A program made the position numbers and the translations under genes. The notes beneath the pieces were generated by a model. It made no database searches. It saw nothing but the letters and a program-made list of their open reading frames with translations, and was not told the origin of the DNA. Shown here one piece after another: positions 12,690-27,800 of a stretch of 64,000 nucleotides of DNA (position 1 is the first letter of the stretch; each line of letters opens with the position of its first letter). The DNA comes from Blakeslea trispora (lineage: Eukaryota > Mucoromycota > Mucoromycetes > Mucorales > Choanephoraceae). Location: contig JAIWNE010000013.1 in the NCBI GenBank assembly GCA_025331445.1, positions 124,001 to 188,000 of the forward strand, given 5' to 3'.

Positions 12690-13996
12690 ACTCGAATCAA
12701 ATTGATGTAAGAAAAGGGGGAAGGGGAGGATATTGAAGATGGAGATGATGGACTCACATTTGAAACAAGTGGGAAATATATTCTAAAGCCTTCTTTCTTT
12801 CCTGAAAGTTCCACAATGGCATACATGCAAAAAAAACTGAGATAGTTGTTGAGAAACAATGACTAGATCAGAAAGAGAAATGAGTACTCTATGTGAGGAA
12901 TTTATTCAGTGATTCAAACCAAAAAAGTGCTGTCATTAGTCTGATTAAGAAAAAATAGATGGCTTTGATTTTTTTAATCTTTGTAATGACAGTGTTGTTA
13001 GCTTTTCAACTGCAATGGAGTATTGGGCAATCCAGGCTTTTAAAGAAAAGCCTTTGCGGCATGATTAACCTAATTTCTCTTTTGTTTTAAGTAGCATAAG
13101 TATATCTCTATCATGAATACTGAAACAACAATCAATTACAAACAGACAAGAACATGCAACTCTGTTGGATCACAGGATTGCATCGGTCACTTACAGTGTC
13201 AAGTCAAAATTCAAAGAAAAATATCTATGTATTTTTCTTTCTTTTGCTTTGATACGGTAGTTGCTCGATTTAAGACTCGTTTGATATAAGAGTATACAAT
13301 ATAAGAATATCAATCTCTTTGAAATTATATTGCTTCAAGCGCTAAATTACTACTCAATTTAAGAGTATATAATACAAGAGTATCATTTCGCAAGAATAGG
13401 AACCCTTTTTAAACAAAGCAATTCTTGCATTTACTTTATCTGATTTCTTTTTGATATTTCTCTTATTTTGAGATCAAAAACAAAACAACTTTTTTTTTGT
13501 GATTTCAAGTTCAGTCTGCCATAAGCACAATGCTAATAAACAAAATGAGTTTGTCGATATTTTAATGAAATAAGAAGTTGGTTATTCTTGTCTGAACAAA
13601 CGAATATGAGTTTTGTTTTGTAGATTTGATTATATCAAACGTAATGTATTTAGCGCCAGTCTGAGTGAAAATAGAATGAAATTTGTAGTGCACTACTTTT
13701 TTCTTAAAAAAAAAAGGAGAACTTGGACTATAATGTACGCATCATTTCATAAAGATCTTTATTTATTTGTAGAAAAAAAGGATCTAGACTTCTTGTATGT
13801 ATTATCAGTAAAACTCTCAAAAAAGTTAGTTATTTAAAGAAATAATCATCAGAAAAAAGAACGTAAAGTTGAATAATTTCATCAATGAGAATATGATCCT
13901 AAAATTTATTTGGTTTTTAACGCCTTTACTTGTATCCAATTCAAATTTATAATATCAGACATTGTTTTTTCTTTACATTTAAAACATAATTTGAAA
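12690..13996. other. intergenic with one dispersed repeat
   Basis: No gene recognised. The stretch contains the dispersed repeat copy at 13254-13403, described separately. The open frame at 13613-13837 is A/T-rich, lacks family resemblance and looks like chance. Confidence 0.45.
13254..13403. repeat. dispersed repeat, copy A
   Basis: This shares ordered blocks with 36194-36319: a GTAG...CTCGATTTAAGA start, the block ATTGCTTCAAGC (ATCGCTTCAAGC in the other copy), the block AAGAGTATATAATACAAGAG and a CAAGAATAGGAAC-like end. The two copies are diverged and differ by internal insertions. Copy B starts TA-CAGTAGTACCCTCGA, reminiscent of pogo/Tc1-type termini, so both may be old non-autonomous DNA transposons. 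Confidence 0.6.
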
Positions 13997-14045
13997 GTGA
14001 TTTTATAGTGATTTTATAGTGATTTTATAGTGATTTTATAGTGAT
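13997..14045 (+). repeat. 11-nt tandem repeat, four copies
   Basis: The unit GTGATTTTATA is repeated four times without visible change and then runs into a TTTA-rich tail. The perfect identity of the copies suggests recent expansion. Confidence 0.85.
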
Positions 14046-14175
14046 TATTTTATTTATTTATTTATTTAAAAATGACTATTCTAAACCAGCCTTTAGTTTC
14101 ACTTCTAGTTGCAAGAAGTTACTTACGTGAGTAGCCGCGTGAAGGCATCTGGTATGTACTCACACACCCCTCCCC

Positions 14176-14291
14176 CACTCCCCACTCCCACTCCCACTCC
14201 CACTCCCACTCCCACTCCCACTCCCACTCCCACTCCCACTCCCACTCCCACTCCCACTCCCACTCCCACTCCCACTCCCACTCCCACTCCC
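14176..14291 (+). repeat. hexanucleotide array (CCCACT)n, G-rich on minus strand
   Basis: About 20 near-perfect copies of CCCACT, continuing into a degenerate C-rich stretch to about 14375. The minus strand carries regularly spaced GGG runs (GGGAGT)n, a strong G-quadruplex pattern. Open frames reading Thr-Pro, Glu-Trp, Gly-Val or Gly-Ser repeats on both strands are products of the repeat and not genes. Confidence 0.95.
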
Positions 14292-14375
14292 CGCACCCCC
14301 CTCCCCACTCCCACTCCCCCTCCCCACTCCCCACCACACCCCACCACACCCCCACCACTCCCCCGCACACCCCCG

Positions 14376-14460
14376 CACACCACACACCACACACCACACA
14401 CCACACACCACACACCACACACCACACACCACACACCACACACCACACACCACACACCAC
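14376..14460 (+). repeat. 7-nt array (ACCACAC)n
   Basis: About 12 near-perfect copies of ACCACAC directly follow the C-rich array. The period is 7 nt, unlike the neighbouring 6-nt array. Confidence 0.93.
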
Positions 14461-14505
14461 CATGCTTACGAACGGCATAACAAAGGCGGACAGCAACAGG
14501 ACCAA

Positions 14506-14762
14506 AGGAGAATACCAACGAGAATACCAGCGAGAATACCAGCGAGAATACCAACAAGAATACCAACGAGAATACCAACGAGAATACCAACGAGAATACC
14601 AATAGGATCAGAAGAAGAATACCAGCGAGAATACCAAAAGAGCACCAAAAGAATATCAAGAGAATATCAAGAGAATATCAAGAGGAGACCAAGAGAATAC
14701 CAAGAGAATACCAAGAGAATACCAAGAGAATACCAAGAGAATACCAAGAGAATACCAAGTGA
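14506..14762 (+). repeat. 12-nt then 11-nt array around GAATACCAA
   Basis: The left part repeats GAGAATACCAAC with A/G variants at a 12-nt period. After a short disrupted zone near 14600-14690 it continues as AGAATACCAAG at an 11-nt period. The shared GAATACCAA core shows that the two arrays have one origin and that the unit length changed by one base. Confidence 0.9.
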
Positions 14763-17700
14763 ATGAGGACAAAAGAAAAGATAAAGATAAAGAGGAAAAT
14801 GTTTGAAGTTGATCAGGTTCTTTTATATAATTTTGTTTTGTTTATCTCGAAAGTGCCTTCATCTTTTCATGTACCCTAATATAGTAGAAGACCCCCATTT
14901 CAATACTCTCACAACACAAGAGCTCTTTCCGTTTACCAATGAAATTCTTCTCTCTCTATCTGTACGGTTCCATCTTATTCCATCGTACGTTTTGATCAGC
15001 TGTTGCATTAAAAACTCGATACCCAGCTTCCTTTTAGTTGCTGTATTAATTTATATGACAAACCCATGATGAGGTTTGTGCAACACTGCAAATGCATTGT
15101 CTTCTTATCTCTTTCTTTCACTTTTCTCTCTCTCTCTTTTTTTATTCTATCTTTTCCTAGAGCATCATGCAAAAAGGATGAGCCTCATAAATCCATTATT
15201 TATATCAACACTACTAGTTAAATATGAGCCATAAGCAAGAAAAGAACAAGCAGTAATGTTTATAAGACATTACGTAAAATAAGACAAAATAAAATTGCAA
15301 AACAAATATATAAACAGTGAACACATTTTTTTCCTGTTTATTTTGCTTGCCGTGTAACTATGCAAATGCTAATATGCATTTTAGTCTCTTTTTTACCATC
15401 TTGTGTACAGGTAATAGCATCTAGACTACTATCATGTTTGGAATATGACCTCGGTATTTTCCGAAAACAAAAGAAGAGACACAGGACTAAGTTTTTTTAG
15501 GAAGTAGCTTGAGCGTTTCGAGTTGTTATTTTCTCACTCATTTAATTTCCCTGATACCTTTTTAATGAAAAACCTTATTCAATTTTACCTTCCCTACATT
15601 TGTACAACATCTGGGTTTTTCGGATAGGTTCGTTGACATGTTACAAAGAATGTTACTAATAAAAAGAAATTAACAGTTTGTAAACACAACATGATGCAAT
15701 TCTTAACAAAATCTAACCATTAAGTCATACAGCTGCATTTCCTCATTTTGATTTTTCTTTCATTTTTATTAATGTTAACGTTTTATGGGGACAAAAATTA
15801 TTACATCTTCCTCTGTTTGTCAAGTAAAAAGGTAAATTTAATAAGAAAAAAAGGAGAGAATTAATATTAATCATCCCAAAAAAGAAAGTGTTTGAAGATA
15901 GCTACCATTGTTGAGGCTCTAAACTTTAACTTTGGGAATTTATTCAAAAAAAAAAGGCTGCTCATGGAAACTAGTACGCGCAGTAAAGTCTCCTTTTTTC
16001 TCTTTTTAGAATGTTTCGTAACCATTGACTGCGAAAGAAAAGAAAAACAAATGAACAATTTGCCACATTTGGATACCATGACAAAGGTTTTAGCATGGTA
16101 CTTGGGGGTGCTTACCTAACAAGGTCGCACCATGGTAGTTGTAGAAGTACTACGAAGCTCAATCACAATGGATGAAATAACTTTAGATGAATAGCGAATA
16201 AATCAAGTCCCAAGTAAAGCTTTCTGCTTTATTTTGCTGGCAGAATTTGGTAGATTTCTCTTACTTCTTTTTTATTATTATTATTTCAATCTATTTTGGT
16301 TAATTAGTTATGCAGTGATTGTTCTGCCAAACAAACATTTGACAGTGTAACCGAGCTGAAAGCAAAGGCTGACCAATTATTAATTTGTAACGCGATTTTG
16401 ATGTCAACATGAAAAATGGTTCGATATGCCAAACAATTCAGAGAACTAGACCAGACTATCGCTATTATCACAAATTCATGTAACTCTTTGCTTTTTTTTT
16501 TGTTCGAAGGAATGAAAAGATTACAACTACATCTCAAAAGCAAAAACACCAAAATCACAACCAATTGTCCATTTGACTTACCATACAGACAATCAATAAG
16601 CAACTGGCAAGGGCTCTTTCTTCTCACAACAGATTTGTCTGAATCGCTAGTCTTTTGATACTACGCACCTAAAGGGTAATACATAGACTTGCTTACTCCT
16701 GGGCCTTTCTCTTCTTCACCTTCCTCTGGCCAGATTCACTAAGATTTACTTCTTACTTCTGCTAAAAGACTTGAGCAATGATGCGTCAAAAACACATTCC
16801 ATTAGACCAAGATCAAATATATTTACTGGAGAAAAAAAAACAGGTATTGGTGCTCAGTGAACTACTCAAGATAATCAAGCTAAAGTCATTTATGCAGATA
16901 AATATTTTGCAGGCTAAATTTTGCGATCAATGAAAAACTATTGTGAAGAGTATGTACAGCTCTCGAGTGCAAGCCTCATGGGGTTTTGAAAAATTGTGAT
17001 GTAAATGCTGTCAAGGACGTACTTTTTTTTTTCTTTGCCTATCAAGAAAAATTGCAACAACGGAAAACCACTCAATTTTCAAAAATCTATCTTAAGACAA
17101 AAAACACAATGCTGTCGTACTTCTTGCAGTTGCAAGTGATAGATGAAATAAATCAGTATTGAAACGAACTAATGCTTTAAAATGTTCAAGCCTGAGTGTG
17201 CTATATCAGAGAGAATAGAGTCAAGACAAAAGTAAAAGAAGCGATAAGATTAACCATCTTTCAAAACTGAGCTATTATGGTAATACAATACATCAGCTTA
17301 AATGTATTGTTTATATTCATCAATATTGAAATCGCATCAAATCACTACCATACCTAATTACTCGCTACATCCAACTTTTTTTTTTATTCAGTAAAATAAT
17401 CCAAATGCCTTTCTGCAGTTCCCTCATAAAAAGAAAAGCTGCGTTCAATTTCAATTTCTTTTTGAAATACAGAGAAGCATACTGTATCATGCAATAAACA
17501 TCGTAAGCCCAAGAAGGGCTCTTGTTTTCTCAAATTTAACAGGAATGCAGCTCGAAACATATTCTTTAATTGGCCGCCATTGGTATCAATAACTGCCTGA
17601 CATATGTGAATAACTTAATCAAAGTTTCTGTTGAACGCAGCTTTTTTATTCTTATCTGTAATAGCAGCTTTATTTATGTTAACAGAATAATAATAACAAT

Positions 17701-18779
17701 CACAATTTATAATAAACATATTTTTCTAATTCTCTTGAGTATATAAGTCTCCCAAAGAGAAAAGAAAGAAGCAGTTGAACGAAAAATATTTATAATAAAC
17801 GTAGAATAAGTGTAACCAAATCACAGAAGTCAAATTGGAGAGGACAAAACAAAAGAGAAAACTGTGCCCGAAAGCAAGACCTTTCAAATCTTAAAAAAGG
17901 AAATTTTAAGTTTTGCAACAATCAGAATTCTTTGGATATCTCGGTTTCAATCAATCACTCCGTTATAATTTTATCTGTATGAGCAGTTTTCCTACTAGGA
18001 TGACTGGTCACCTTAATTGAAAGATGGCTGTAGCCAGATTTCATCCCCCGCCTTGAATAAGGTGGAGATATATTGTTTACTTGATTTATATCTTGGAGAG
18101 TTAATAATTATGCTCGACAAGATATGTTTAATCTTGATTAGTGTTTCAATATATCAGGCATAACTGTTTCATACTTGTTCACTTGTTTCGTTGGATGGTT
18201 AGATCAGTTTAGATTAGGTGATAACGATAGACAAGCCCTTTGTAATTATGTCTCAGAACTATCTTTATCCAAGTAATGATTTAGTCTTTTCTTATGACGA
18301 AGTCTCTAGAATCGTTGCTTGTTTTGTTAGATGCTGCTACCTTGGCATTATAAGGTCTATGCAACCATCCTGCTATCACAAGTGTCATGCCATACAGCTA
18401 TTTCAAGTATTGATACGAAGAGAGTCAATGACTATAAATCTGATCGTGCTTCCAATGTGTTAGCTAGGCACATTGAACGCTTTATATATCATATCATCGC
18501 TTTTTACCAATGCTTGTTCAATGTTTGATTTCAGGATTACCTCTGGTAATATCTGAAATGATTTTACGTTTCCAACTTTGTGAACATTATTTGATTTATT
18601 GTTGTTTTGACATTATCTGTCAAAATAACTTTTGATGATGATTAATTGAATTTCCGATTTTATAAGTCGTTCTGGCCCAAATACGACACCCATCAATGCC
18701 TTCAAATGATATCTCTAGAGGCAACCAAACTCGAGATTGATATCATTGTTCTGAGTGCTCGGCTTTGAAATTGCCTTCT
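14763..18779. other. intergenic, no gene recognised
   Basis: About 4 kb of AT-rich sequence. I see no gene that I can support. The open frames at 15867-16658 overlap on both strands and match nothing I know. One weak inverted repeat (AAAAGCTGCGTTCAA at 17434-17448 and its complement at 17631-17645) could be the ends of a small element. Confidence 0.45.
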
Positions 18780-19350
18780 CTTTGGTAAATTAGTAATAGG
18801 TGATCTAGAGACCGTCTTATCCAATCTTTGATCTGATCTCTTTCTTTGTTGTAGTCAAGCAAGTAGTTTGAGTTTTCATACAGAGCTAGACGAAGCTCCT
18901 GACATGTTGCCACCTATCAAATGCGTACAAAACTTCGTCATCTAAATGTATCAGAGATTTTTGAGCATGGTTTCTTTACAGAAGCAAACTTCATCAGAAA
19001 ATCAACTGTTTCGTTGTCAAGATTAGGGTATTTGACAGGACTCGTTGATTTGATTTCCATTGTTTGTTCTTCAGTCAAGACCTTGTTTTGAATATATGTA
19101 AGATCAGTAGGATCGAAAATGAAGGAATAACATAAACTAGAAGGCAAATCAGCTTGTTTGTCAAACAGTGTTTTACAATAAGAAATATAAAAGATAGAGG
19201 GGAGACAAATCTACTTACTGTTCATGATTGCATGTCAGACCAAACTTAAACAATCGTTCTTCCAAATAAGATCCATTAGATAGCTTAAACATATATTTCT
19301 TGTCCATAGATTGATATTTCTCAATAAATTCTTGCCAAATCGTTTTATCA
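18780..19350 (-). pseudogene. decayed gene of unknown function
   Basis: On the minus strand, exon-like stretches read in order from right to left. The first (about 19348-19225) contains TIWQEFIEKYQSMDKKYMF and NGSYLEERLFKFGLTCNHEQ and ends at a GTAAGT donor. The second (about 19150-18938) contains LPSSLCYSFIFDPTDLTYIQ. A weaker third (about 18830-18780) reads DWIRRSLDHLLLIYQREGN. Codon usage and a good donor suggest a former gene, but stops interrupt it and no start is visible. The pattern resembles a family of repeated hypothetical proteins that I associate with Mucorales from memory. No function can be given. Confidence 0.35.
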
Positions 19351-20292
19351 TTTCATTTAAATCATGCTATTAAGCTGTCAACTTGTCTTTTGAGCTGTTT
19401 GCTTTCTCTCGCTTATTTGGCGTTTTTTATGTCGATTGTGAACTGCTTTGTTGCTCGCTTATTAGTCTTTAATTCTCAATGTTAACATGTGAGCCTGTAT
19501 TCTTTTTTTTTTTACAAGACTAACATTGTTTACTTTGAGTTGTCTCAGTCTCGATAGCTGTATGCTAAATTAAATGAAAATTAAGGATAGGTAGCAAAAG
19601 AAAAGAAAAGAAAAGAAATGCCAATAATCTATATGATAGATTGCGATAGTTTGATTAATGGATTGATAATTGGTTTGGTTGGTACTGTTGCTTATAAATG
19701 TAGCCGAATGTTCTTTATTTGACAAAGTAAACTTAAAAGGAGGAACTTTCCTCCCTTTTTTAAAAAAAGGACATTGAAAGTAGTTAGTATAAGGACCGGT
19801 TTGAATTGTAGACTACCAAACCAATTATCAAATAGTTCCTTGGCTCTCGAATGATGACTTTGCTTCTGATGCTTTAATATAGACTCGAGTTCTTTTTTTT
19901 TTTTTTACAAAAAATACGAGATAGGAACGCTCTCTTTCTGGATCTATCTTTTCGACAGACTCAAGAATACCAGCCATTTTCCATAGCTTGGGTAAAGTTT
20001 CCTCAAAATAACTAAGCATGGCTTGAAAGAAAAGATCAAATTTCATGCACCAATTCAAAGACGTAACTTCAAGTACTTTTTCGAATTTTTAAAATCCGGC
20101 AGTCGATGGCAGGTGAAACTTTTTTTTTTGTGACTACAAACCTGGTTCCATGAGACTGTTCAGATATTTAGTTCTAATTGTCCCATCTGCCTGCCAAATT
20201 GTTCAGTCTACTAGGCTAGCTTAGTTTTTTTTTTGTTACATACATTTTTTTTTTTTGCTTTCTCTCTCTTTTTTTAAAAAAGGAAAAACAAT
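19351..20292. other. intergenic, upstream of TOM40
   Basis: No gene recognised. A short AAAAG repeat lies near 19600. T-rich runs at about 20229-20275 directly precede the TOM40 start and are probably its promoter and leader. Confidence 0.5.
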
Positions 20293-21519
20293 ATGGCCAC
20301 ACCCGAAGTAGCTACAACAGCACCAGCAGCACCTAGATATTTCTCTCCTCTTTCTGGATCTTTTGGTCTTAACAAGGACCAAAAGCCCTCGGGATCTCCT
20401 TGGAATCCTCTTCAATGGCCTGCCTGGTTCACTTACCAAAAGAGCCGTCTCAACTTACCTAGCCCCGGAAAGTTCGAAAGACTTCACGCTGAAGCAACAA
20501 AAGGTAAAACAGAAAGAAAAAAAAGAGCTTATACACGCACTTTCTTTTCACGCGTGTCTATGTATTATTCAACACAATGTAAACTGACTGGGTTTTTTTT
20601 CTTATGACAGATACATTCACTACCAATTATCTTTTCGATGGTGCTCAAGCCAACATTGTTAAAGAACTCTCTGGTAACTTCCATGTTCAACATCAATTCT
20701 CCTTGGGTTCTCAAGTGATGCCTCCTATGTACAACTTCATGTCTGGTTATATGACTGAAAGAGTGAGTTATTTCCCAAAAAAAAATGACAGTTATTAAAT
20801 GATTATGATCATAGACCATGTTGCAGGGTACCATGGATAATGACACCAACTTGAATGGTGTTTTGAGACATGCTTGGTCTCCTTTCTCCGTTACAAAGGT
20901 GGTTGCACAGGTAAACAAGTGAAGGGAAATTAGAAAACATGATCTAATTACTTTATAAAAGTTCACTCATATGGCTGGTCATTCTATGGTCCAACTTGAC
21001 CAAGAATTCAATGGATCTGATTACTCTGTCAACTTGAAGGCCATGAACCCCAACCCCTTAGAATTCACAGGTCTCTACATGGCCTCTTACCTCCAATCTG
21101 TCACTCAACAATTGGCCATTGGTTCCGAGATTGTCTTGCAACGTCCTACTCCCGATATGGAAGAGACTGCCATGTCACTTGTCGGTAAATACACCGGAAA
21201 GGATTACATTGCCACTGCACAATTCCAAGGTGCTGGCGCGATACAAGCCAGTTATTACCAACGCATTAACGAAAAGGTTGATTTCGGTGTTGAACTTAAT
21301 TTGATGGTACAAGGTGGCCGTAGAGAAGCTGTTGCTACTGTTGGTGGTAAATTTGACTTTAGACAAGCTACTTTCAGAGGTCAAATCGATACTACCGGTA
21401 AGGTCTCTGCTGTCTTGGAAGAAAAGATGGCCCCTGGTTTCTCTTTCCTTATTAGTGGTGACTTGGATCACATGAAGGGTCAAAGCAAGTTTGGTGTTGG
21501 TATTATGCTCTCTGCTTAG
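20293..21519 (+). CDS. TOM40: mitochondrial import channel Tom40
   Basis: Beta-barrel pore of the TOM complex in the mitochondrial outer membrane, through which nearly all nuclear-encoded mitochondrial proteins enter. Four exons: 20293-20503, 20611-20762, 20827-20910, 20962-21519; 1005 nt, 334 residues, within the family range. The Ala/Pro/Thr-rich cytosolic N-terminus is followed by PLSGSFGL and PGKFERLHAEATKDTF, typical of the start of the barrel. After that come alternating strands such as HSMVQLDQEFNGSDYSVNLK and GTMDNDTNLNGVLRHAWSPF. The C-terminus FLISGDLDHMKGQSKFGVG carries the last strand expected to hold the sorting signal. There is no cleavable signal, as expected. It converges on RSP5, with 215 nt between stop codons. 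Confidence 0.95.
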
Positions 21520-21734
21520 ATTCTTAATTTTTGTTAAATTTTATTGTATGTAATTAAAAAAAAAAAAAAAAAGAGTTTACTGTGTGTTTTTTTTTACATG
21601 TATAATTTATTTTATTTTAATAAGAAAGAAATGTAATATGAAGAGTGAAATGACAAAAATAGTGTGAGTGTGAGTGATTAGAATGAAATGTTGAATGAAA
21701 AAAAAAATGAGAAAAAATTAGCTTATTATTAATA

Positions 21735-24604
<2,870 letters not shown>

Positions 24605-24846
24605 GGTAGTTCTTTCTTTTTAAGAGAGAGAAAAAAAAAAGAGATGAGAAAAATAATAAAAAAAAGAAAAAGAAAATAAAAAAAAAGGATTACTAAAAAA
24701 GGATAACAAACTCACATTTCATCCAATCAAATAGCAATAGTGGCTTTTTTTAAGTAAAAAAAAAAAAGGCAGATAAAAAAAGTAGCATAGACTTCACGTC
24801 ATTTTATTTCATTTTTATATACAATTTTTTATTTTTAATTGACAAC
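24605..24846. promoter_or_regulatory. shared divergent promoter, RSP5 / PRP16
   Basis: Only 242 nt separate the two start codons, which point away from each other. The stretch is dominated by A runs on one side and T runs on the other, a layout that disfavours nucleosomes. I cannot point to a specific factor site. Confidence 0.5.
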
Positions 24847-27800
24847 ATGTCTGAAGAGGAGTTTGTTCACGATATTGCTATTGACCTATCAAGAGCTTTG
24901 AACCTAACAAACCCTAATGACTTGATTGCCAGAAAAGTCATTCAGTTTGCAGAAACCAATAAAGACTTTGAAAGATTCAGTCAAGGTAACAAAGAAAAAA
25001 AGAAGAAAAGAATAATATGCTTGTTTCCTTCTCACCATATCTTAGTCTGTAGTACCTTTGGTCGATTCAGTCGTGAATTCCTGGCAGATACATTTACTAA
25101 AATCAACCAACATCGTCAAGAAAAAAAAAGACCATCTAATCCAAACGCTAAACCAGTACGTTCTGATGCCGTCAAGAATGAAGTTCTCATGTTGGGCAAC
25201 AACCTACCCGCTGGTCTCATCACACCCAACAAAAACAAATCCTCTGAGGCAGATCAGGATCGACCCATCTTCAAAGTACCTGCAGTACCCAACAAATCAC
25301 TTTTAGGTCTAGATGAACTGGCTCGTAAGAAGCGTCAGGCAGAGGCTGAAAAGTTGGACAAAAAGAAGATGCGCCTTAGTTGGGAAGAAGATGAGGAAAA
25401 ACAAAGACAACAAAAGAAAGAAGAGGAAGAGCCAGTGGACCGAGTCAGTCGTCATCGACCCAACTATCGATCCCATCGGATGGAAACACCTTCTCATCCA
25501 GGTGGTGTGTCGGACGTAGCCCTGAAACGGCTAGAAGAGATGAAGCGCCGAGACAGACATCGCCAAGACAGACACCGTCAAGATAGACATGAAAAACAAC
25601 CTGAAGAGCCAAAGCCAACATCGAATGGATCCGAAACACCAAGACGAGGTGGACTCATCAAGCGTAGTCAGTGGTCTAGCATGACACCTCAAAAAGGTCA
25701 AGGCTCATTCACGCCTCGACATACACCAGGCAATATGACACCGAGACACGATAGTGGCTATCGTATGTCTACAGGTGCCAACACAGCAGCCGTTCGACGT
25801 ACATGGGATCACATGACTCCCTCCATTCAATCCACAGCATACGACGAAGTAGCTCTGGAATATCCTGAAGAAATAGATGATGAAGATAGACGTAAATGGG
25901 AAGAGGAACAGGCTCAGTTGGATCGAGAATGGTATCAAATGGAAGATTATGGTGCTGCTGATGATACCCATAACGCCTTTGCTGAATACGAAACACACGA
26001 CCGACACCGAGAAGAAGAACTGACTCAGAAACAACTCAAGAAACTGTCTGCACGACAGGCTCAGTACAACAGAGATACTGACATGTGGGAAGCCAGTCGT
26101 ATGTTGAGTTCAGGTGTTGCTCAGCGTATTGAAGTGGATACTGATTTTGAAGAGGAGAACGAGAATCGAGTTCATCTGCTGGTCCATGATATCAAGCCTC
26201 CCTTTTTGGATGGGCGTATGGTCTTTACAAAACAATTGGAAGCAGTACAACATGTCAGAGATCCTACTTCGGATATGGCCATCATTTCACGTAAGGGAAG
26301 TCGTCTTGTTCGAGAAAAGCGTGAACAGGCAGAACGAGCCAAGGCCTCTCGATTTGAATTGGCCGGTACGACCCTTGGTAATGTGATGGGTATCAAGGAA
26401 AAGAAAGAAGAAGGCGGAGAGATGAATGAGGATGCTACAGCTGATTCCAAATTTGCTTCTCATCTGAAATCCTCGGAAGCAGCCAGTGAATTTGCACGTA
26501 CACGTTCCATGCGAGAACAACGTGAATTTCTACCCGCTTTCGCTGTACGTGAAGATCTCTTGAAGGTGATTCGTGATAATCAAGTGGTGATTATTGTAGG
26601 TGAAACAGGTTCTGGTAAGACAACTCAATTGACACAGTATCTGCACGAAGATGGCTATACAAAGTACGGTAAAGTCAGTTGTACCCAACCCCGTCGTGTG
26701 GCTGCCATGTCTGTGGCCAAGCGTGTGGCCGAAGAGATGGGTTGTGAACTAGGAGATACAGTGGGTTATACGATTCGTTTTGAAGATCAGACATCAGAAA
26801 ATACATTGATTCGATACATGACAGATGGTATCTTATTGAGAGAATCCATGAATTCACCTGACCTGGATCAATACAGTGCTATTGTGATGGATGAAGCACA
26901 CGAACGTGCCTTGAATACAGATGTATTGATGGGTTTATTAAAAAAGATTTTGGCTCGCCGAAGAGATCTCAAGTTGATTGTCACCTCTGCTACCATGAAT
27001 GCCGAACGATTCTCTCAATTCTTTGGTAATGCACCCTGCTTTTTTATTCCAGGTCGTACATTTCCTGTGGATGTAATGTTTAGCAAGACTTCTTGTGAGG
27101 ACTATGTTGATAGTGCAGTAAAGCAAACCTTGGCCATTCATTTATCACAACCTGCAGGTGATATTCTGATTTTCATGACAGGTCAAGAAGATATTGAAGC
27201 CACATGTACCACACTGAGAGGTAATTGCTTGTTTAGTTGAATGTGTTGTAGCTGTCTTACTGAATTACGTTATGACTATTAGAGCGCTTGGAGCAATTGG
27301 ACGATCCACCTCCTTTAGCTATTTTACCTATTTATTCGCAATTGCCTGCTGATTTACAAGCCAAGATTTTCCAAAGAGCAGAAAATAATGCACGCAAGGT
27401 GATTGTGGCTACCAACATTGCCGAAACTTCACTTACAGTGGATGGTATCATGTATGTGGTAGATACAGGCTATTGTAAACTCAAGGTGTATAATCCTCGT
27501 ATCGGTATGGATGCTCTTCAGGTAACACCTATCAGTCAAGCCAATGCCAGTCAACGTAGTGGTCGTGCTGGTAGAACAGGTCCAGGGTAAAGTTCAGAAA
27601 AAAAGAAGAAAAGTCTATCTACTTATGTTGATTTATTTAGTGTGGCCTATCGTTTATATACAGAAGATGCTTTCCGAAATGAAATGTTTGTCAATACCAT
27701 TCCAGAAATTCAACGTACCAATCTGGCAAGTGTTGTGCTTCAGTTAAAATCCTTGGGTGTCAAGAATCTACTCGAATTTGACTTTATGGATCCTCCTCCA

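Noticed and set aside
14109..14659. Long open frames on both strands reading Thr-Pro, Glu-Trp, Gly-Val or Gly-Ser repeats
   Set aside because: They are by-products of the CCCACT tandem array. All frames of a 6-nt repeat stay open, and no gene signals flank them.
13997..14762. Possible CRISPR array
   Set aside because: The repeats are directly tandem with no spacers, and the genome is fungal.
19828..20058. Minus-strand frame of 76 residues (ETLPKLWKMAGILESV)
   Set aside because: It has some protein-like character but is interrupted by a poly-Lys run and no exon partners were found.
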